From Blautia sp900556555 (GTDB lineage Bacteria > Bacillota > Clostridia > Lachnospirales > Lachnospiraceae): a stretch of 64,000 bases of DNA. The stretch's first letter is position 1; each line of letters opens with the position of its first letter. A program made the position numbers and the translations under genes. This document shows, in pieces, positions 25,468 through 34,241 of this stretch. The stretch is taken from assembly GCA_964250615.1 (NCBI GenBank), contig CAXUGM010000004.1, one strand, 5' to 3'. Under the pieces are notes generated by a model. It was not told the origin of the DNA. It searched no databases and was given only the letters and a program-made list of their open reading frames with translations.

Positions 25468-27433
25468 AGTTATTGTGTTTGCAGGTACAACAGAGGGCAG
25501 AGAGATTGCAGAATTTCTGGACAGAAAAGGAATTCCTGCCCATATTTGTGTGGCAACAGAATACGGAGAACAACTTTTGCAGGGTGGGCAAAATCTGGAA
25601 ATTTCCCATGAACGCCTAAGTGCAGAAGAGATGGAACTGCTAATCAAAGAAAAAAAATGTGAGATGGTCATAGATGCTACGCACCCCTATGCAGCAGAAG
25701 TGACGATTAATATAAAAAAAGCATGTGAGGCAGCGGAAGTTTCCTATATAAGAGTTTTACGAGAAAATCAGGAGAACCAGAATTCAGGAGACTGCCTTTA
25801 TGCAGATAGTGTAGAAGATGCAGTGGCTCTTTTGGAGCATACGAAGGGAAATATCCTGGCAACCACAGGGAGCAAGGAAGCGGGTAAGTACACAGCATTA
25901 ACAGATTATGAAAACCGTGTGTTTTTGAGAGTTTTATCCTTGCCAGATGTGGTAAAACAGTGTAAAGAATTAGGATTTCAGGGAAAAAATTTAATCTGTA
26001 TGCAAGGACCTTTTTCGGAAGAATTAAATATAGCAATGCTGCGGCAATGGAATTGTAAATACCTGGTAACAAAGATGTCAGGTGCAACCGGAGGATTCCA
26101 GGAAAAAATAGATGCAGCAAGAACCTGCGGCTGTATTCCTGTGATTATCGGAAGACCTCTAAAGGAAAGCGGGATGTCTGTCAACAAATGCAAACGGGTA
26201 TTGTGTCAGAAATTTTCACTGAAATCTCAGGCAGAAATTTCCCTTGTGGGAATCGGCATGGGTAGTGCAGAGACAAGAACAGAGGAAGCTTCAAGAGCTA
26301 TCCGGGAAGCTGACCTTCTAATAGGAGCCAGACGGATGATCGATTCCTGCAGAGAGTTTGGAAAGGACTGTTATATAGAATATGACAGTCAGAAGATAGC
26401 ACAGTATCTGGCAGAACATCCGGAGTATGAAAAAGTGGCAGTTCTTCTGTCTGGTGATCCTGGATTTAACAGCGGTGCAAAAAAGCTTTTGGATGTTCTT
26501 GGAGATCAGGTAAAGGTTATCAGTGGAATTTCCTCTGCATCCTATTTTATGAGTCGGATTCAAAAGTCCTGGGATGATGTCCTGATTACAAGTGCACACG
26601 GGAAACACACCAATTTAGTATCCCTGATCAAAAGAAATAAAAAAGTATTTTCGATTCTGGGAACCCGTGACGGAATCCGGAATCTGGCACAGGAAATGGT
26701 GGCATTGGGATTGAACCGCATGCAACTGTACACAGGAGAGTGCCTGTCTTACCCGGATGAAAAAATAAGAAAAGGAGCACCGGAGGATTTCCTGAATTAC
26801 GAAGCAGACCCTCTGAGTGTGGTCTATGTGGAAAATCCAGATGCACAGAAAGAATATGTGACCCATGGGATTCCAGACACAGAATTTTTAAGAGAAAAAG
26901 TGCCTATGACAAAAGAAGAGGTGCGGACCGTATCGTTATCTAAGCTTCATCTGGAAGAGGATTCTGTGTGTTATGATGTTGGTGCAGGAACAGGTTCTGT
27001 ATCAATTGAAATGGCTTCAAGAGCCTGGAATGGAAAGGTTTATGCCATTGAAAAAAAGGCACTGGCTGTAGAATTGTTAAAGAAAAACAGAGAAAAATTT
27101 GCAGTGGAGAATCTTGAAATCATAGAGGGAACAGCACCGGAAGCATTAGAAAATCTGGAGCCACCTACCCATGCTTTTATCGGAGGTTCTTCTGGAAATA
27201 TGGAAACCATTTTAAGGCTTCTTCTGGAAAAAAATCCTTCGGTCAGGATTGTGATTAATTGCATTGCCCTTGAGACGGTTTCTGAGACACTGCAATGTCT
27301 GAAAACACTTCCTGTGAAGGAAGAAGAAATCCTTCAGATTTCCGTGAGCAAAGGAAAATCCGTAGGAAATTATCATATGATGATGGGCGAAAATCCAATT
27401 TATATTATTTCCTGTACAGGAGGTGCGGGATGA
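25460..27433 (+). CDS. cbiJET: Three-domain fusion CbiJ-CbiE-CbiT (precorrin-6A reductase and precorrin-6B methyltransferase/decarboxylase)
   Basis: A 657-residue protein with three enzymes in line. Residues 1-250 are the reductase CbiJ (FAGTTEGREIAEFL, IDATHPYA). Residues 258-465 are the C5-methyltransferase CbiE (SLVGIGMGSAETRTEEA, LSGDPGFNSGAKKLL). Residues 470-657 are the C15-methyltransferase and decarboxylase CbiT (CYDVGAGTGSVSIEMA). E-T fusions (CobL-like) are well known; adding CbiJ at the front is less usual. All three catalyse consecutive steps, so channelling is plausible. The ATG overlaps the cbiH stop. Confidence 0.92.
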   Translation: MCKVIVFAGTTEGREIAEFLDRKGIPAHICVATEYGEQLLQGGQNLEISHERLSAEEMELLIKEKKCEMVIDATHPYAAEVTINIKKACEAAEVSYIRVLRENQENQNSGDCLYADSVEDAVALLEHTKGNILATTGSKEAGKYTALTDYENRVFLRVLSLPDVVKQCKELGFQGKNLICMQGPFSEELNIAMLRQWNCKYLVTKMSGATGGFQEKIDAARTCGCIPVIIGRPLKESGMSVNKCKRVLCQKFSLKSQAEISLVGIGMGSAETRTEEASRAIREADLLIGARRMIDSCREFGKDCYIEYDSQKIAQYLAEHPEYEKVAVLLSGDPGFNSGAKKLLDVLGDQVKVISGISSASYFMSRIQKSWDDVLITSAHGKHTNLVSLIKRNKKVFSILGTRDGIRNLAQEMVALGLNRMQLYTGECLSYPDEKIRKGAPEDFLNYEADPLSVVYVENPDAQKEYVTHGIPDTEFLREKVPMTKEEVRTVSLSKLHLEEDSVCYDVGAGTGSVSIEMASRAWNGKVYAIEKKALAVELLKKNREKFAVENLEIIEGTAPEALENLEPPTHAFIGGSSGNMETILRLLLEKNPSVRIVINCIALETVSETLQCLKTLPVKEEEILQISVSKGKSVGNYHMMMGENPIYIISCTGGAG

Positions 27434-28815
27434 TGAGCATACCACGTTTTTTGCTGACAGCGGGGGCAAGCGGAAGCGGGAAGACACTGATTACCTGTGG
27501 AATCCTTCAGGCATTGCAGGACAGAGGTCTTACCGTTGCATCTTTTAAATGTGGGCCGGATTATATTGATCCTATGTTCCACACAAAGGTTCTGGGCACC
27601 AGATCCAGGAATCTGGATACCTTTTTTACCGATGCAGATACAACCAGATATTTACTGGAGCGAAACAGCAAAGACTGTGATGTTGCTGTGATGGAAGGGG
27701 TAATGGGATACTATGATGGTGTGGGTGGAAATACCAGCAAAGCCAGTGCCTATGAACTGGCAAACATCACACGTACACCCGCAGTGCTCATAGTTAATTG
27801 CAAGGGAATGAGCGTTTCTATCCTTCCCTATATCAAAGGATTCGCAGAGTTTAAGAAGGACAGTAATATCCAGGGAGTTTTGTTAAATCAGATGTCCCCC
27901 ATGCTGTACCCGAGAGTAAAAAAGATGATAGAGGATGAGCTGGGAGTCTCCGTATATGGGTATGTTCCCAAGGTAGAAGACTGTGTAATAGAAAGCCGTC
28001 ATCTTGGTCTGGTTTTGCCGGGAGAAATTGCCGGATTCCGGGAAAAATTAAAAAAACTAGCGGAAATTCTGGAAAAGACTGTAGATTTAGACAGGCTTCT
28101 AAAATTGGGAAAAACAGCTCCTGCACTGCCTATAAGTAAAGAGACAGAACAAAATTTTCTGGTTTCCCAAGACAGGAAGACTCCTCTTCGGATTGGTGTG
28201 GCTCTTGACGAAGCTTTTTGTTTCATGTATGAAGATAATCTGCAGTTTTTACGTGACCGGGGTGCAGAACTGGTATTTTTTTCTCCTATCCGTGAGAAGC
28301 GCCTGCCCAAAAATCTGGATGGCCTTCTTTTATACGGTGGCTATCCGGAATTATCCGGTAAACTGCTGGAAGAGAATGCTCAGATGAGAGAAGAAATCAA
28401 AGAGGCTTTAGAGCATCATATGCCTGTGATGGCAGAGTGCGGGGGCTTTATGTACCTCCACGAATTTTTTGAAACTATGGAAGGGGAACTTTGTCATGGA
28501 GTGGGAGTGATAAAAGGAACTGCTTATCGTACACCAAAACTTTCCCGCTTCGGATATATAGAAGTACAAAGCAAAACAGGGAAATTATTCGGTAGGGAGA
28601 CAGGCATCAGTCCTGCACATGAATTTCATTATTTTGATTCCGAAAACAGCGGAAAAGACTGTTTTGCCCAAAAGCCGGGCAGCAGCAGAGGCTGGGAGTG
28701 TCTTCATTGCACAGACACTATGCTGGCAGGATTTCCACATTTTTATTATTACGGGAATCCAAAACTTGCAGAAGCTTATTTGGACTGCTGCAAGGATTAT
28801 CAAAAGCAAAGATAA
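27433..28815 (+). CDS. cbiA: Cobyrinate a,c-diamide synthase
   Basis: A 460-residue CbiA: an ATP-dependent N-terminal domain (LLTAGASGSGKTLITCGIL, then FKCGPDYIDPMFH) and a C-terminal glutamine amidotransferase domain with nucleophile Cys in MAECGGFMYLHE. It amidates the a and c side chains. AGGAGGTG at 27418-27425 fits the ATG at 27433; 27430 is a possible alternative. The start overlaps the stop of the fusion gene before it. Confidence 0.94.
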   Translation: MSIPRFLLTAGASGSGKTLITCGILQALQDRGLTVASFKCGPDYIDPMFHTKVLGTRSRNLDTFFTDADTTRYLLERNSKDCDVAVMEGVMGYYDGVGGNTSKASAYELANITRTPAVLIVNCKGMSVSILPYIKGFAEFKKDSNIQGVLLNQMSPMLYPRVKKMIEDELGVSVYGYVPKVEDCVIESRHLGLVLPGEIAGFREKLKKLAEILEKTVDLDRLLKLGKTAPALPISKETEQNFLVSQDRKTPLRIGVALDEAFCFMYEDNLQFLRDRGAELVFFSPIREKRLPKNLDGLLLYGGYPELSGKLLEENAQMREEIKEALEHHMPVMAECGGFMYLHEFFETMEGELCHGVGVIKGTAYRTPKLSRFGYIEVQSKTGKLFGRETGISPAHEFHYFDSENSGKDCFAQKPGSSRGWECLHCTDTMLAGFPHFYYYGNPKLAEAYLDCCKDYQKQR

Positions 28816-28829
28816 GAGGAGGCTGCAAG

Positions 28830-29879
28830 ATGAATTTACAGGAAACAATAGAAAAAATCAAACCACTGGATGAGAAAGCTATGGAATGTACCAGAAACCG
28901 CTGGGACAGCATTGCCCATCCTCTTCACAGTCTGGGAAAACTGGAAGACATGGTGGTTCAGATTGCCGGAATCACAGGAAACCCAGATGTAGATGTACAA
29001 AAACGTGTACTGGTTCCCATGTGTGCAGATAATGGAGTAGTAGAAGAAGGGATTACCCAGACCGGACAGGAAGTCACAGCCCTGGTAGCAGAGAATTTTC
29101 TCTGTACAAAAGCAGCATCCAGTATTATGTGCAAAAGTGTAAAATGCGATATATTTCCTGTAGATGTAGGAATTGCAGCAGATGTCAGTATTCTGAACAG
29201 AAAGATTGCTTATGGAACAAAAAATATGACCAAAGAACCTGCCATGAGCAGAGAAGAAGCAGTAAAAGCTATTGAAACCGGAATCGAAGTGGCCAAGATG
29301 ATGAAAGAAAAAGGATATCAGATTCTTGCTACCGGTGAAATGGGTATCGGGAACACCACGACCAGCAGTGCTGTGGCAGCGGTACTTCTGGGACTTCCTG
29401 TGGAAACCATGACAGGAAGAGGGGCAGGTCTGTCAACAGATGGTTTAAACAGAAAAATCCAAGCTATCAAAAAGGCAATCGCACTGCATCATCCTGATAA
29501 GCATGACCCGGTTGATGTACTGGCGAAAGTGGGCGGTTTTGATATTGCCGCTATTGCAGGCCTGTTTTTGGGCGGTGCAGCTCTTCAGATGCCGGTGGTC
29601 ATTGATGGTGTGATTTCTGCAACAGGTGCGTTGGCAGCAGCATGTCTCTGTCCTTTGAGCAAGGACTATATGCTTGCCTCCCATGTGTCCAAGGAACCGG
29701 CAGGAGCTTTGCTTTTAGAGGCACTTGGAAAAGAAGCACCTCTGCATTGTGATATGTGCCTTGGTGAAGGAACCGGCGGATTGAATCTGTTTCCGCTTTT
29801 AGATACGGGTCTTGCAGTCTATCATGGAATGGGAGATTTCGGTAAATGGGGCATGGATGCATATGAACATTTAGAGTAG
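28830..29879 (+). CDS. cobT: Nicotinate-nucleotide--dimethylbenzimidazole phosphoribosyltransferase
   Basis: A 349-residue CobT, which activates the lower-ligand base as its alpha-ribotide. Family motifs are RWDSIAHPLHSLGKLE, VPMCADNGVVEEG, EMGIGNTTTSSAV and LTGRG-like MTGRGAGLS, with the C-terminal catalytic region GEGTGG. GAGGAGG precedes the ATG at 28830; the open frame upstream lies inside cbiA and is ignored. No gene for making dimethylbenzimidazole is in the window, so another base may be used. Confidence 0.94.
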   Translation: MNLQETIEKIKPLDEKAMECTRNRWDSIAHPLHSLGKLEDMVVQIAGITGNPDVDVQKRVLVPMCADNGVVEEGITQTGQEVTALVAENFLCTKAASSIMCKSVKCDIFPVDVGIAADVSILNRKIAYGTKNMTKEPAMSREEAVKAIETGIEVAKMMKEKGYQILATGEMGIGNTTTSSAVAAVLLGLPVETMTGRGAGLSTDGLNRKIQAIKKAIALHHPDKHDPVDVLAKVGGFDIAAIAGLFLGGAALQMPVVIDGVISATGALAAACLCPLSKDYMLASHVSKEPAGALLLEALGKEAPLHCDMCLGEGTGGLNLFPLLDTGLAVYHGMGDFGKWGMDAYEHLE

Positions 29880-29889
29880 AGGGGAAGAG

Positions 29890-30450
29890 ATGATCACAGT
29901 AATTACCGGAGGAAGCGGAAGTGGAAAATCAGCTTATGCGGAGCAGATGGTTCTTGAGGCCGGAGATTGGAACCGGATTTATATTGCTACCATGTTTCCT
30001 TTTGATGAAGAAAGCCATAGGAGAATTGCACGTCACCGGGCAATGCGGGCAGAGAAAAAATTTACAACACTGGAGTGTTATACAGGACTGAAACACCTGA
30101 AAATCCTGGAACATTCCTGTGTGTTGTTAGAGTGTATGTCAAATCTGACTGCCAATGAAATGTTCCAGGAAAACGGAGCCGGAATCCATACAGTGGAAGC
30201 TGTTTTAGAAGGGGTACAGAATCTTGCAAAGCAGGCAGAGCAGCTTATCATTGTGACCAATGAGATATTTTCTGATGGAATAGAATATGATGCGGAAACG
30301 AAGACCTATCAAAAATATCTGGGTGAGATCAATCAGCAACTGGCGAAATGGGCTTCCCAGGTCACAGAGGTAGTCTATGGAATTCCGGTGCACTGGAAAA
30401 AGAAAGACAAAGAAGGACAGAAAAATGAAACGATTATGGAACAGCTTTAA
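29890..30450 (+). CDS. cobU: Adenosylcobinamide kinase / guanylyltransferase
   Basis: A 186-residue CobU. The P-loop TGGSGSGKSAYAEQM is at the start, and RRIARHRAMR near residue 40 carries the His that takes GMP. VTNEIFSDGIEY is the later family motif. It phosphorylates adenosylcobinamide and transfers GMP to it. Length is normal. cobS starts inside its last 26 bases. Confidence 0.94.
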   Translation: MITVITGGSGSGKSAYAEQMVLEAGDWNRIYIATMFPFDEESHRRIARHRAMRAEKKFTTLECYTGLKHLKILEHSCVLLECMSNLTANEMFQENGAGIHTVEAVLEGVQNLAKQAEQLIIVTNEIFSDGIEYDAETKTYQKYLGEINQQLAKWASQVTEVVYGIPVHWKKKDKEGQKNETIMEQL

Positions 30451-31198
30451 AATCGCATTTTCGATGTATTCGAAAATTCCTATGCCACAAAGCGATTGGA
30501 AAAAAGAAAATATGCGGTATATCATGTGCTTTTTTCCTTTGATCGGACTGGTCATCGGCGGTCTGACTATGGCGTGGGGGATATGGGGAAGTATGCTTGT
30601 AAAAAGCAGGCTTTTCTATACCATCATTCTGGTACTGATTCCTGTCCTGGTTACAGGGGGAATCCATTTGGATGGGTTGCTGGATACAGCAGATGCACTG
30701 AATTCCTATCAGCCCAGGGAGAAAAAACTGGAAATACTGAAAGACTCTAATTCCGGAGCTTTTGCCATTATTACAGCCATGGTATATTTTTTGTTATATT
30801 TAGGAATTTACAGTGAAGTTACGAAGAAAAGTCTGCCTGTAATCTGCCTTGGATTCATTTTGTCCAGAGCCATGGGAGCTTTTTCTATTGCAGCGTTTCC
30901 CATGGCAAAAAACACAGGACTTGCAGCAGCTTTTTCCGATGGAGCACAGAAAAAATGTGTGAAGATAACCTCTGTCATCTATGCAGTGATAATCTTCATT
31001 CTGATGCTGGCATATGACCCGGTGATTGGCATGTGCGTGACAGCAGGTGTGGCTTTGGAATATGTTTATTATTATAAAATGTCCTTAAAGGAATTTGGCG
31101 GCATCACAGGAGATTTAGCAGGATTTCATATGCAGATTAGTGAACTGGTGATTGCCTTTTCCTGTGTTGTGGGAGAAATTCTTTTACATATGATTTAG
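30425..31198 (+). CDS. cobS: Adenosylcobinamide-GDP ribazoletransferase (cobalamin synthase)
   Basis: A 257-residue membrane protein joining adenosylcobinamide-GDP to the alpha-ribazole. GGIHLDGLLDTADAL near residue 75 is the acidic metal-binding family motif, and SNSGAFAIITAM follows. Several hydrophobic helices are seen. The ATG at 30425 overlaps cobU; the longer frame start is inside cobU and not used. Confidence 0.93.
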   Translation: MKRLWNSFKIAFSMYSKIPMPQSDWKKENMRYIMCFFPLIGLVIGGLTMAWGIWGSMLVKSRLFYTIILVLIPVLVTGGIHLDGLLDTADALNSYQPREKKLEILKDSNSGAFAIITAMVYFLLYLGIYSEVTKKSLPVICLGFILSRAMGAFSIAAFPMAKNTGLAAAFSDGAQKKCVKITSVIYAVIIFILMLAYDPVIGMCVTAGVALEYVYYYKMSLKEFGGITGDLAGFHMQISELVIAFSCVVGEILLHMI

Positions 31199-31210
31199 AG
31201 GAGAACAGTT

Positions 31211-31597
31211 ATGAAACTTGTCATTGGCGGTGCGTTTCAAGGAAAAAAAGAGTATGTGAAACAGCACCTGAACATAAAAGAAGAGGACATGGAAGATGGA
31301 AAAGATGCTTCCTGTGAGGCACTTTTTCATTGTAAATGTATCTATCATTTTCATGAATGGATTAAAAAAGGAATGCAGGAAAACTGGGATTTTGCGAATC
31401 TGGCAGAAGAACTTTTAAAACGGAATCCAGAACTCATTATCATTACAAATGAACTGGGATATGGAGTGGTTCCTGTGGATGCCTTTGACCGGGCTTACCG
31501 GGAAACAACAGGACGGATTTGTACAGAAATAGCAGCCAGATGTGAGCAGGTAATCCGTATATCCTGTGGACTTGGGATGGTGATAAAAGATGCTTGA
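31211..31597 (+). CDS. Short CobU-like protein lacking the catalytic motifs
   Basis: A 128-residue protein after cobS, with GAGGAG before the ATG. It resembles CobU at both ends: KLVIGGAFQGKK recalls the P-loop, and IITNELGYGVVPVDAFDRAYRE with the C-terminal GRICTEIAARCEQV matches the CobU C-terminal half. The P-loop Ser/Thr is Lys, and the middle segment with the GMP-accepting His is missing. A full cobU lies 760 bases upstream. It may be a degenerate duplicate or a regulatory partner. Its frame is intact and overlaps cobC by 8 bases. Confidence 0.7.
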   Translation: MKLVIGGAFQGKKEYVKQHLNIKEEDMEDGKDASCEALFHCKCIYHFHEWIKKGMQENWDFANLAEELLKRNPELIIITNELGYGVVPVDAFDRAYRETTGRICTEIAARCEQVIRISCGLGMVIKDA

Positions 31598-32183
31598 AAT
31601 CCTTTTGATCCGCCATGGAAAAACGTATGGGAATACCAGTGGAAGATATATCGGGGGAAAGACAGATGAGTCTCTGTGCGAAGAAGGAATCCGTCTTCTG
31701 GGGGAAAGACAGTATCCGGAAGTCTCTTATCTTTATGCAAGCCCCATGAAACGTTGTCTTGAGACAGCACGGCTTTTGTATCCAGATATTCCCATACAAG
31801 TAAATGAGAAGTTAAGAGAATGTGATTTTGGCGTTTTTGAAAACAAAAATTATATAGAATTGACAGGAAATCCAGAATATCAGGCATGGATTGACAGTCA
31901 GGGGACACTTCCTTTCCCGGAAGGCGAATCTTCAGAAGAATTTCAGAACAGATGTGCAAAGGGATTTGCCGCCTGTGTGGAAGATGCTTTTTTACACAAC
32001 CGTACAAGAATCGGCATGGTGGTTCATGGGGGAACCATCATGAGTATTTTATCACAATATGCACTGCCAAGAGGAAATTACTTTCAATGGCAGATTCAGA
32101 ATGGTGAATATTATCAATTGACACTGGAATCTTCTGTCTGGGAAAAGGAGAGAAGAATCAGTTCTGTGAAGAAAGGACTATAG
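31590..32183 (+). CDS. cobC: Alpha-ribazole-5'-phosphate phosphatase (histidine phosphatase family)
   Basis: A 197-residue histidine phosphatase. LLIRHGKTYGN has the phospho-accepting RHG, and VVHGGTI the second His. In this operon it is most likely CobC, which removes phosphate from alpha-ribazole phosphate or cobalamin phosphate. The family is broad, so the substrate rests on the context. The start overlaps the CobU-like gene. Confidence 0.85.
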   Translation: MLEILLIRHGKTYGNTSGRYIGGKTDESLCEEGIRLLGERQYPEVSYLYASPMKRCLETARLLYPDIPIQVNEKLRECDFGVFENKNYIELTGNPEYQAWIDSQGTLPFPEGESSEEFQNRCAKGFAACVEDAFLHNRTRIGMVVHGGTIMSILSQYALPRGNYFQWQIQNGEYYQLTLESSVWEKERRISSVKKGL

Positions 32184-32187
32184 AGAA

Positions 32188-33168
32188 ATGATAAAGTGGA
32201 CTGCATTAGCCCTGGTTTTGGGCTTTTTCATAGATTTGCTGGTGGGAGATCCAAGATGGCTGTATCACCCGGTACGGATCATTGGGCATGGAATTTCCTT
32301 TTTGGAAAAATATCTGAGAACATGTTTCCCGGATACAGAAAAAGGACAGCGGGGAGCAGGCTTTGTGCTGGTGCTTCTCATCTGTGTGGGGAGTGCCGGA
32401 ATCCCTTTTGGTATCCTGTATCTGGCATACAAGATTCATGTAGTTCTGGGGGTGTGTCTGGAGACAGTGATGTGCTATCAGATGCTGGCAGTGAAATCGC
32501 TGAAAGATGAAAGTATGCGGGTATTTGAAGAACTGAAAAAAGGAGATTTAGAAGGAGCGAGATACGCTGTTTCTATGATCGTAGGAAGAGATACCAAGGC
32601 ATTAGACGAGGCGGGAGTTACCAAAGCTGCTGTGGAAACCGTGGCAGAAAATACTTCCGATGGCATCATTGCACCGCTTTTTTATATGGCAATAGGCGGA
32701 CCTGTCCTGATGTTTTTCTATAAAGGAGTCAATACCATGGATTCCATGGTGGGATATAAGAATGAAAAGTATTTGAATTTTGGGCGTTATGCTGCAAAGT
32801 TCGATGATATCATGAATTACATACCAGCCCGTATCTCCGCATGGCTGATGATCGCGGCTTCTTATGTGTGTGGTTTTGACGGGAAAAACGCAGCAAAAAT
32901 ATATAAAAGAGACCGTTACAACCATGCAAGCCCGAATTCCGCTCAGACAGAAGCTGTGATGGCTGGAGCACTGGACATTCAGTTAGCTGGAAATGCTTAT
33001 TATTTCGGAAAATTATACGAAAAGCCCACCATAGGAGACAATATCCGGCCAGTAGAAAGCCAGGATATCAAAAGAGCAAACCGTCTTTTGTATGTAAGTG
33101 CTGCTATGGCAGTGGCCTTGTTTGCAGGTATCAGATGGTTGATCCAGGGTCTGATCATTTTGTTGTAA
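32188..33168 (+). CDS. cbiB: Adenosylcobinamide-phosphate synthase
   Basis: A 326-residue membrane protein, CbiB/CobD type. Family features are DLLVGDPRWLYHPVRIIG near the start, ETVAENTSDGIIAPLFYM in the middle and HASPNSAQTEAVMAGAL later. It attaches the aminopropanol phosphate arm to cobyric acid. AAAGGA precedes the ATG. It neighbours cobD, which supplies the arm. Confidence 0.94.
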   Translation: MIKWTALALVLGFFIDLLVGDPRWLYHPVRIIGHGISFLEKYLRTCFPDTEKGQRGAGFVLVLLICVGSAGIPFGILYLAYKIHVVLGVCLETVMCYQMLAVKSLKDESMRVFEELKKGDLEGARYAVSMIVGRDTKALDEAGVTKAAVETVAENTSDGIIAPLFYMAIGGPVLMFFYKGVNTMDSMVGYKNEKYLNFGRYAAKFDDIMNYIPARISAWLMIAASYVCGFDGKNAAKIYKRDRYNHASPNSAQTEAVMAGALDIQLAGNAYYFGKLYEKPTIGDNIRPVESQDIKRANRLLYVSAAMAVALFAGIRWLIQGLIILL

Positions 33169-33179
33169 AGGAGAATATT

Positions 33180-34223
33180 ATGGGTAAAAAACATATACAT
33201 GGAGGAGATGTTTACCGCTATCCTGATGTGATTGATTTTTCATCAAACTGTAACCCTTATGGAATGCCAAAAGGGGTAAAAAAAGCAGTGTCGGATGCCA
33301 TTGAGCAGGCAGAGCATTATCCTGATGTGCAGTGTGAAAAGCTCAGAAGAGCTCTGGAACGGGAAGAACAGGTTTCCTACGAACAGATTATCTGCGGCAA
33401 TGGTGCAGCGGACCTGATCTTTGGACTGGTGCTGTCAAAAAAGCCAAAACGTGCCCTTATACCTGCACCGACTTTTGCTGAATATCAGCAGGCTTTAGAG
33501 AGTGTAGAGTGTGAAGTATGCTATGCTTATTTAGATGAAAAAGATGGTTTTCTTCCAGGAAATGAGTTCTTAGAGCGTATTACAGAGGACTTCGATATGG
33601 TCTTTTTCTGTAATCCAAACAATCCAACAGGAGTTTTAGTGAATCAGAATTACTTAATAAAACTGGCAGAAAAATGCCGGGACTGCGGTGTCTTTCTGGT
33701 GTTAGATGAATGTTTCCTTGATTTTACAGACCAGCAGGAATCTTATACCATGAAGCCTTTTCTGGAAGAATTTCCGGGATTGTTTTTGCTGAAAGCATTT
33801 ACAAAAAAATATGCGATGCCGGGACTGCGGCTGGGCTATGGACTTTGCAGTGATCAAGATGTACTGGAAAAAATGGAAGCTGTCATGCAGCCCTGGAATG
33901 TGTCTGTGCTTGCCCAGGAAGCCGGAAGGGCAGCACTAAAAGAAGCAGGATATGTAAAAGAAACCATGGAAAAAATTCGCAGGGAGAAGATTTATCTTCT
34001 GGAAAATCTGAAAGAACTCCCACTGAAAATTTATGCTTCGAAAGCAAATTATATCTTTTTTTACGGACCTGAAAATTTTCAAAAACAGTGTCTGGAGCAA
34101 AAAATCTATATCCGGGACTGTAGTAATTATGAGGGGCTTGGAGCAGGATTTTACAGGATTTCAGTGCGGACAAGAGAAGAAAATGAAGCACTGCTTCAGG
34201 CTTTCAAGAGGCTATTAGAGTGA
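33180..34223 (+). CDS. cobD: L-threonine-O-3-phosphate decarboxylase
   Basis: A 347-residue fold-type I PLP enzyme like histidinol-phosphate aminotransferase. The N-terminal HGGDVYRYPDVIDFSSNCNPYG is typical of CobD. NPNNPTG, the DECFLDF segment and the likely PLP Lys in AFTKKYAMPGLRLGYG are seen. It makes (R)-1-aminopropan-2-ol phosphate. The ATG at 33180, after AAAGGAG, starts just past the cbiB stop; the open frame before it lies inside cbiB. Confidence 0.92.
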   Translation: MGKKHIHGGDVYRYPDVIDFSSNCNPYGMPKGVKKAVSDAIEQAEHYPDVQCEKLRRALEREEQVSYEQIICGNGAADLIFGLVLSKKPKRALIPAPTFAEYQQALESVECEVCYAYLDEKDGFLPGNEFLERITEDFDMVFFCNPNNPTGVLVNQNYLIKLAEKCRDCGVFLVLDECFLDFTDQQESYTMKPFLEEFPGLFLLKAFTKKYAMPGLRLGYGLCSDQDVLEKMEAVMQPWNVSVLAQEAGRAALKEAGYVKETMEKIRREKIYLLENLKELPLKIYASKANYIFFYGPENFQKQCLEQKIYIRDCSNYEGLGAGFYRISVRTREENEALLQAFKRLLE

Positions 34224-34241
34224 GAAACAGGAGGATGTGTG

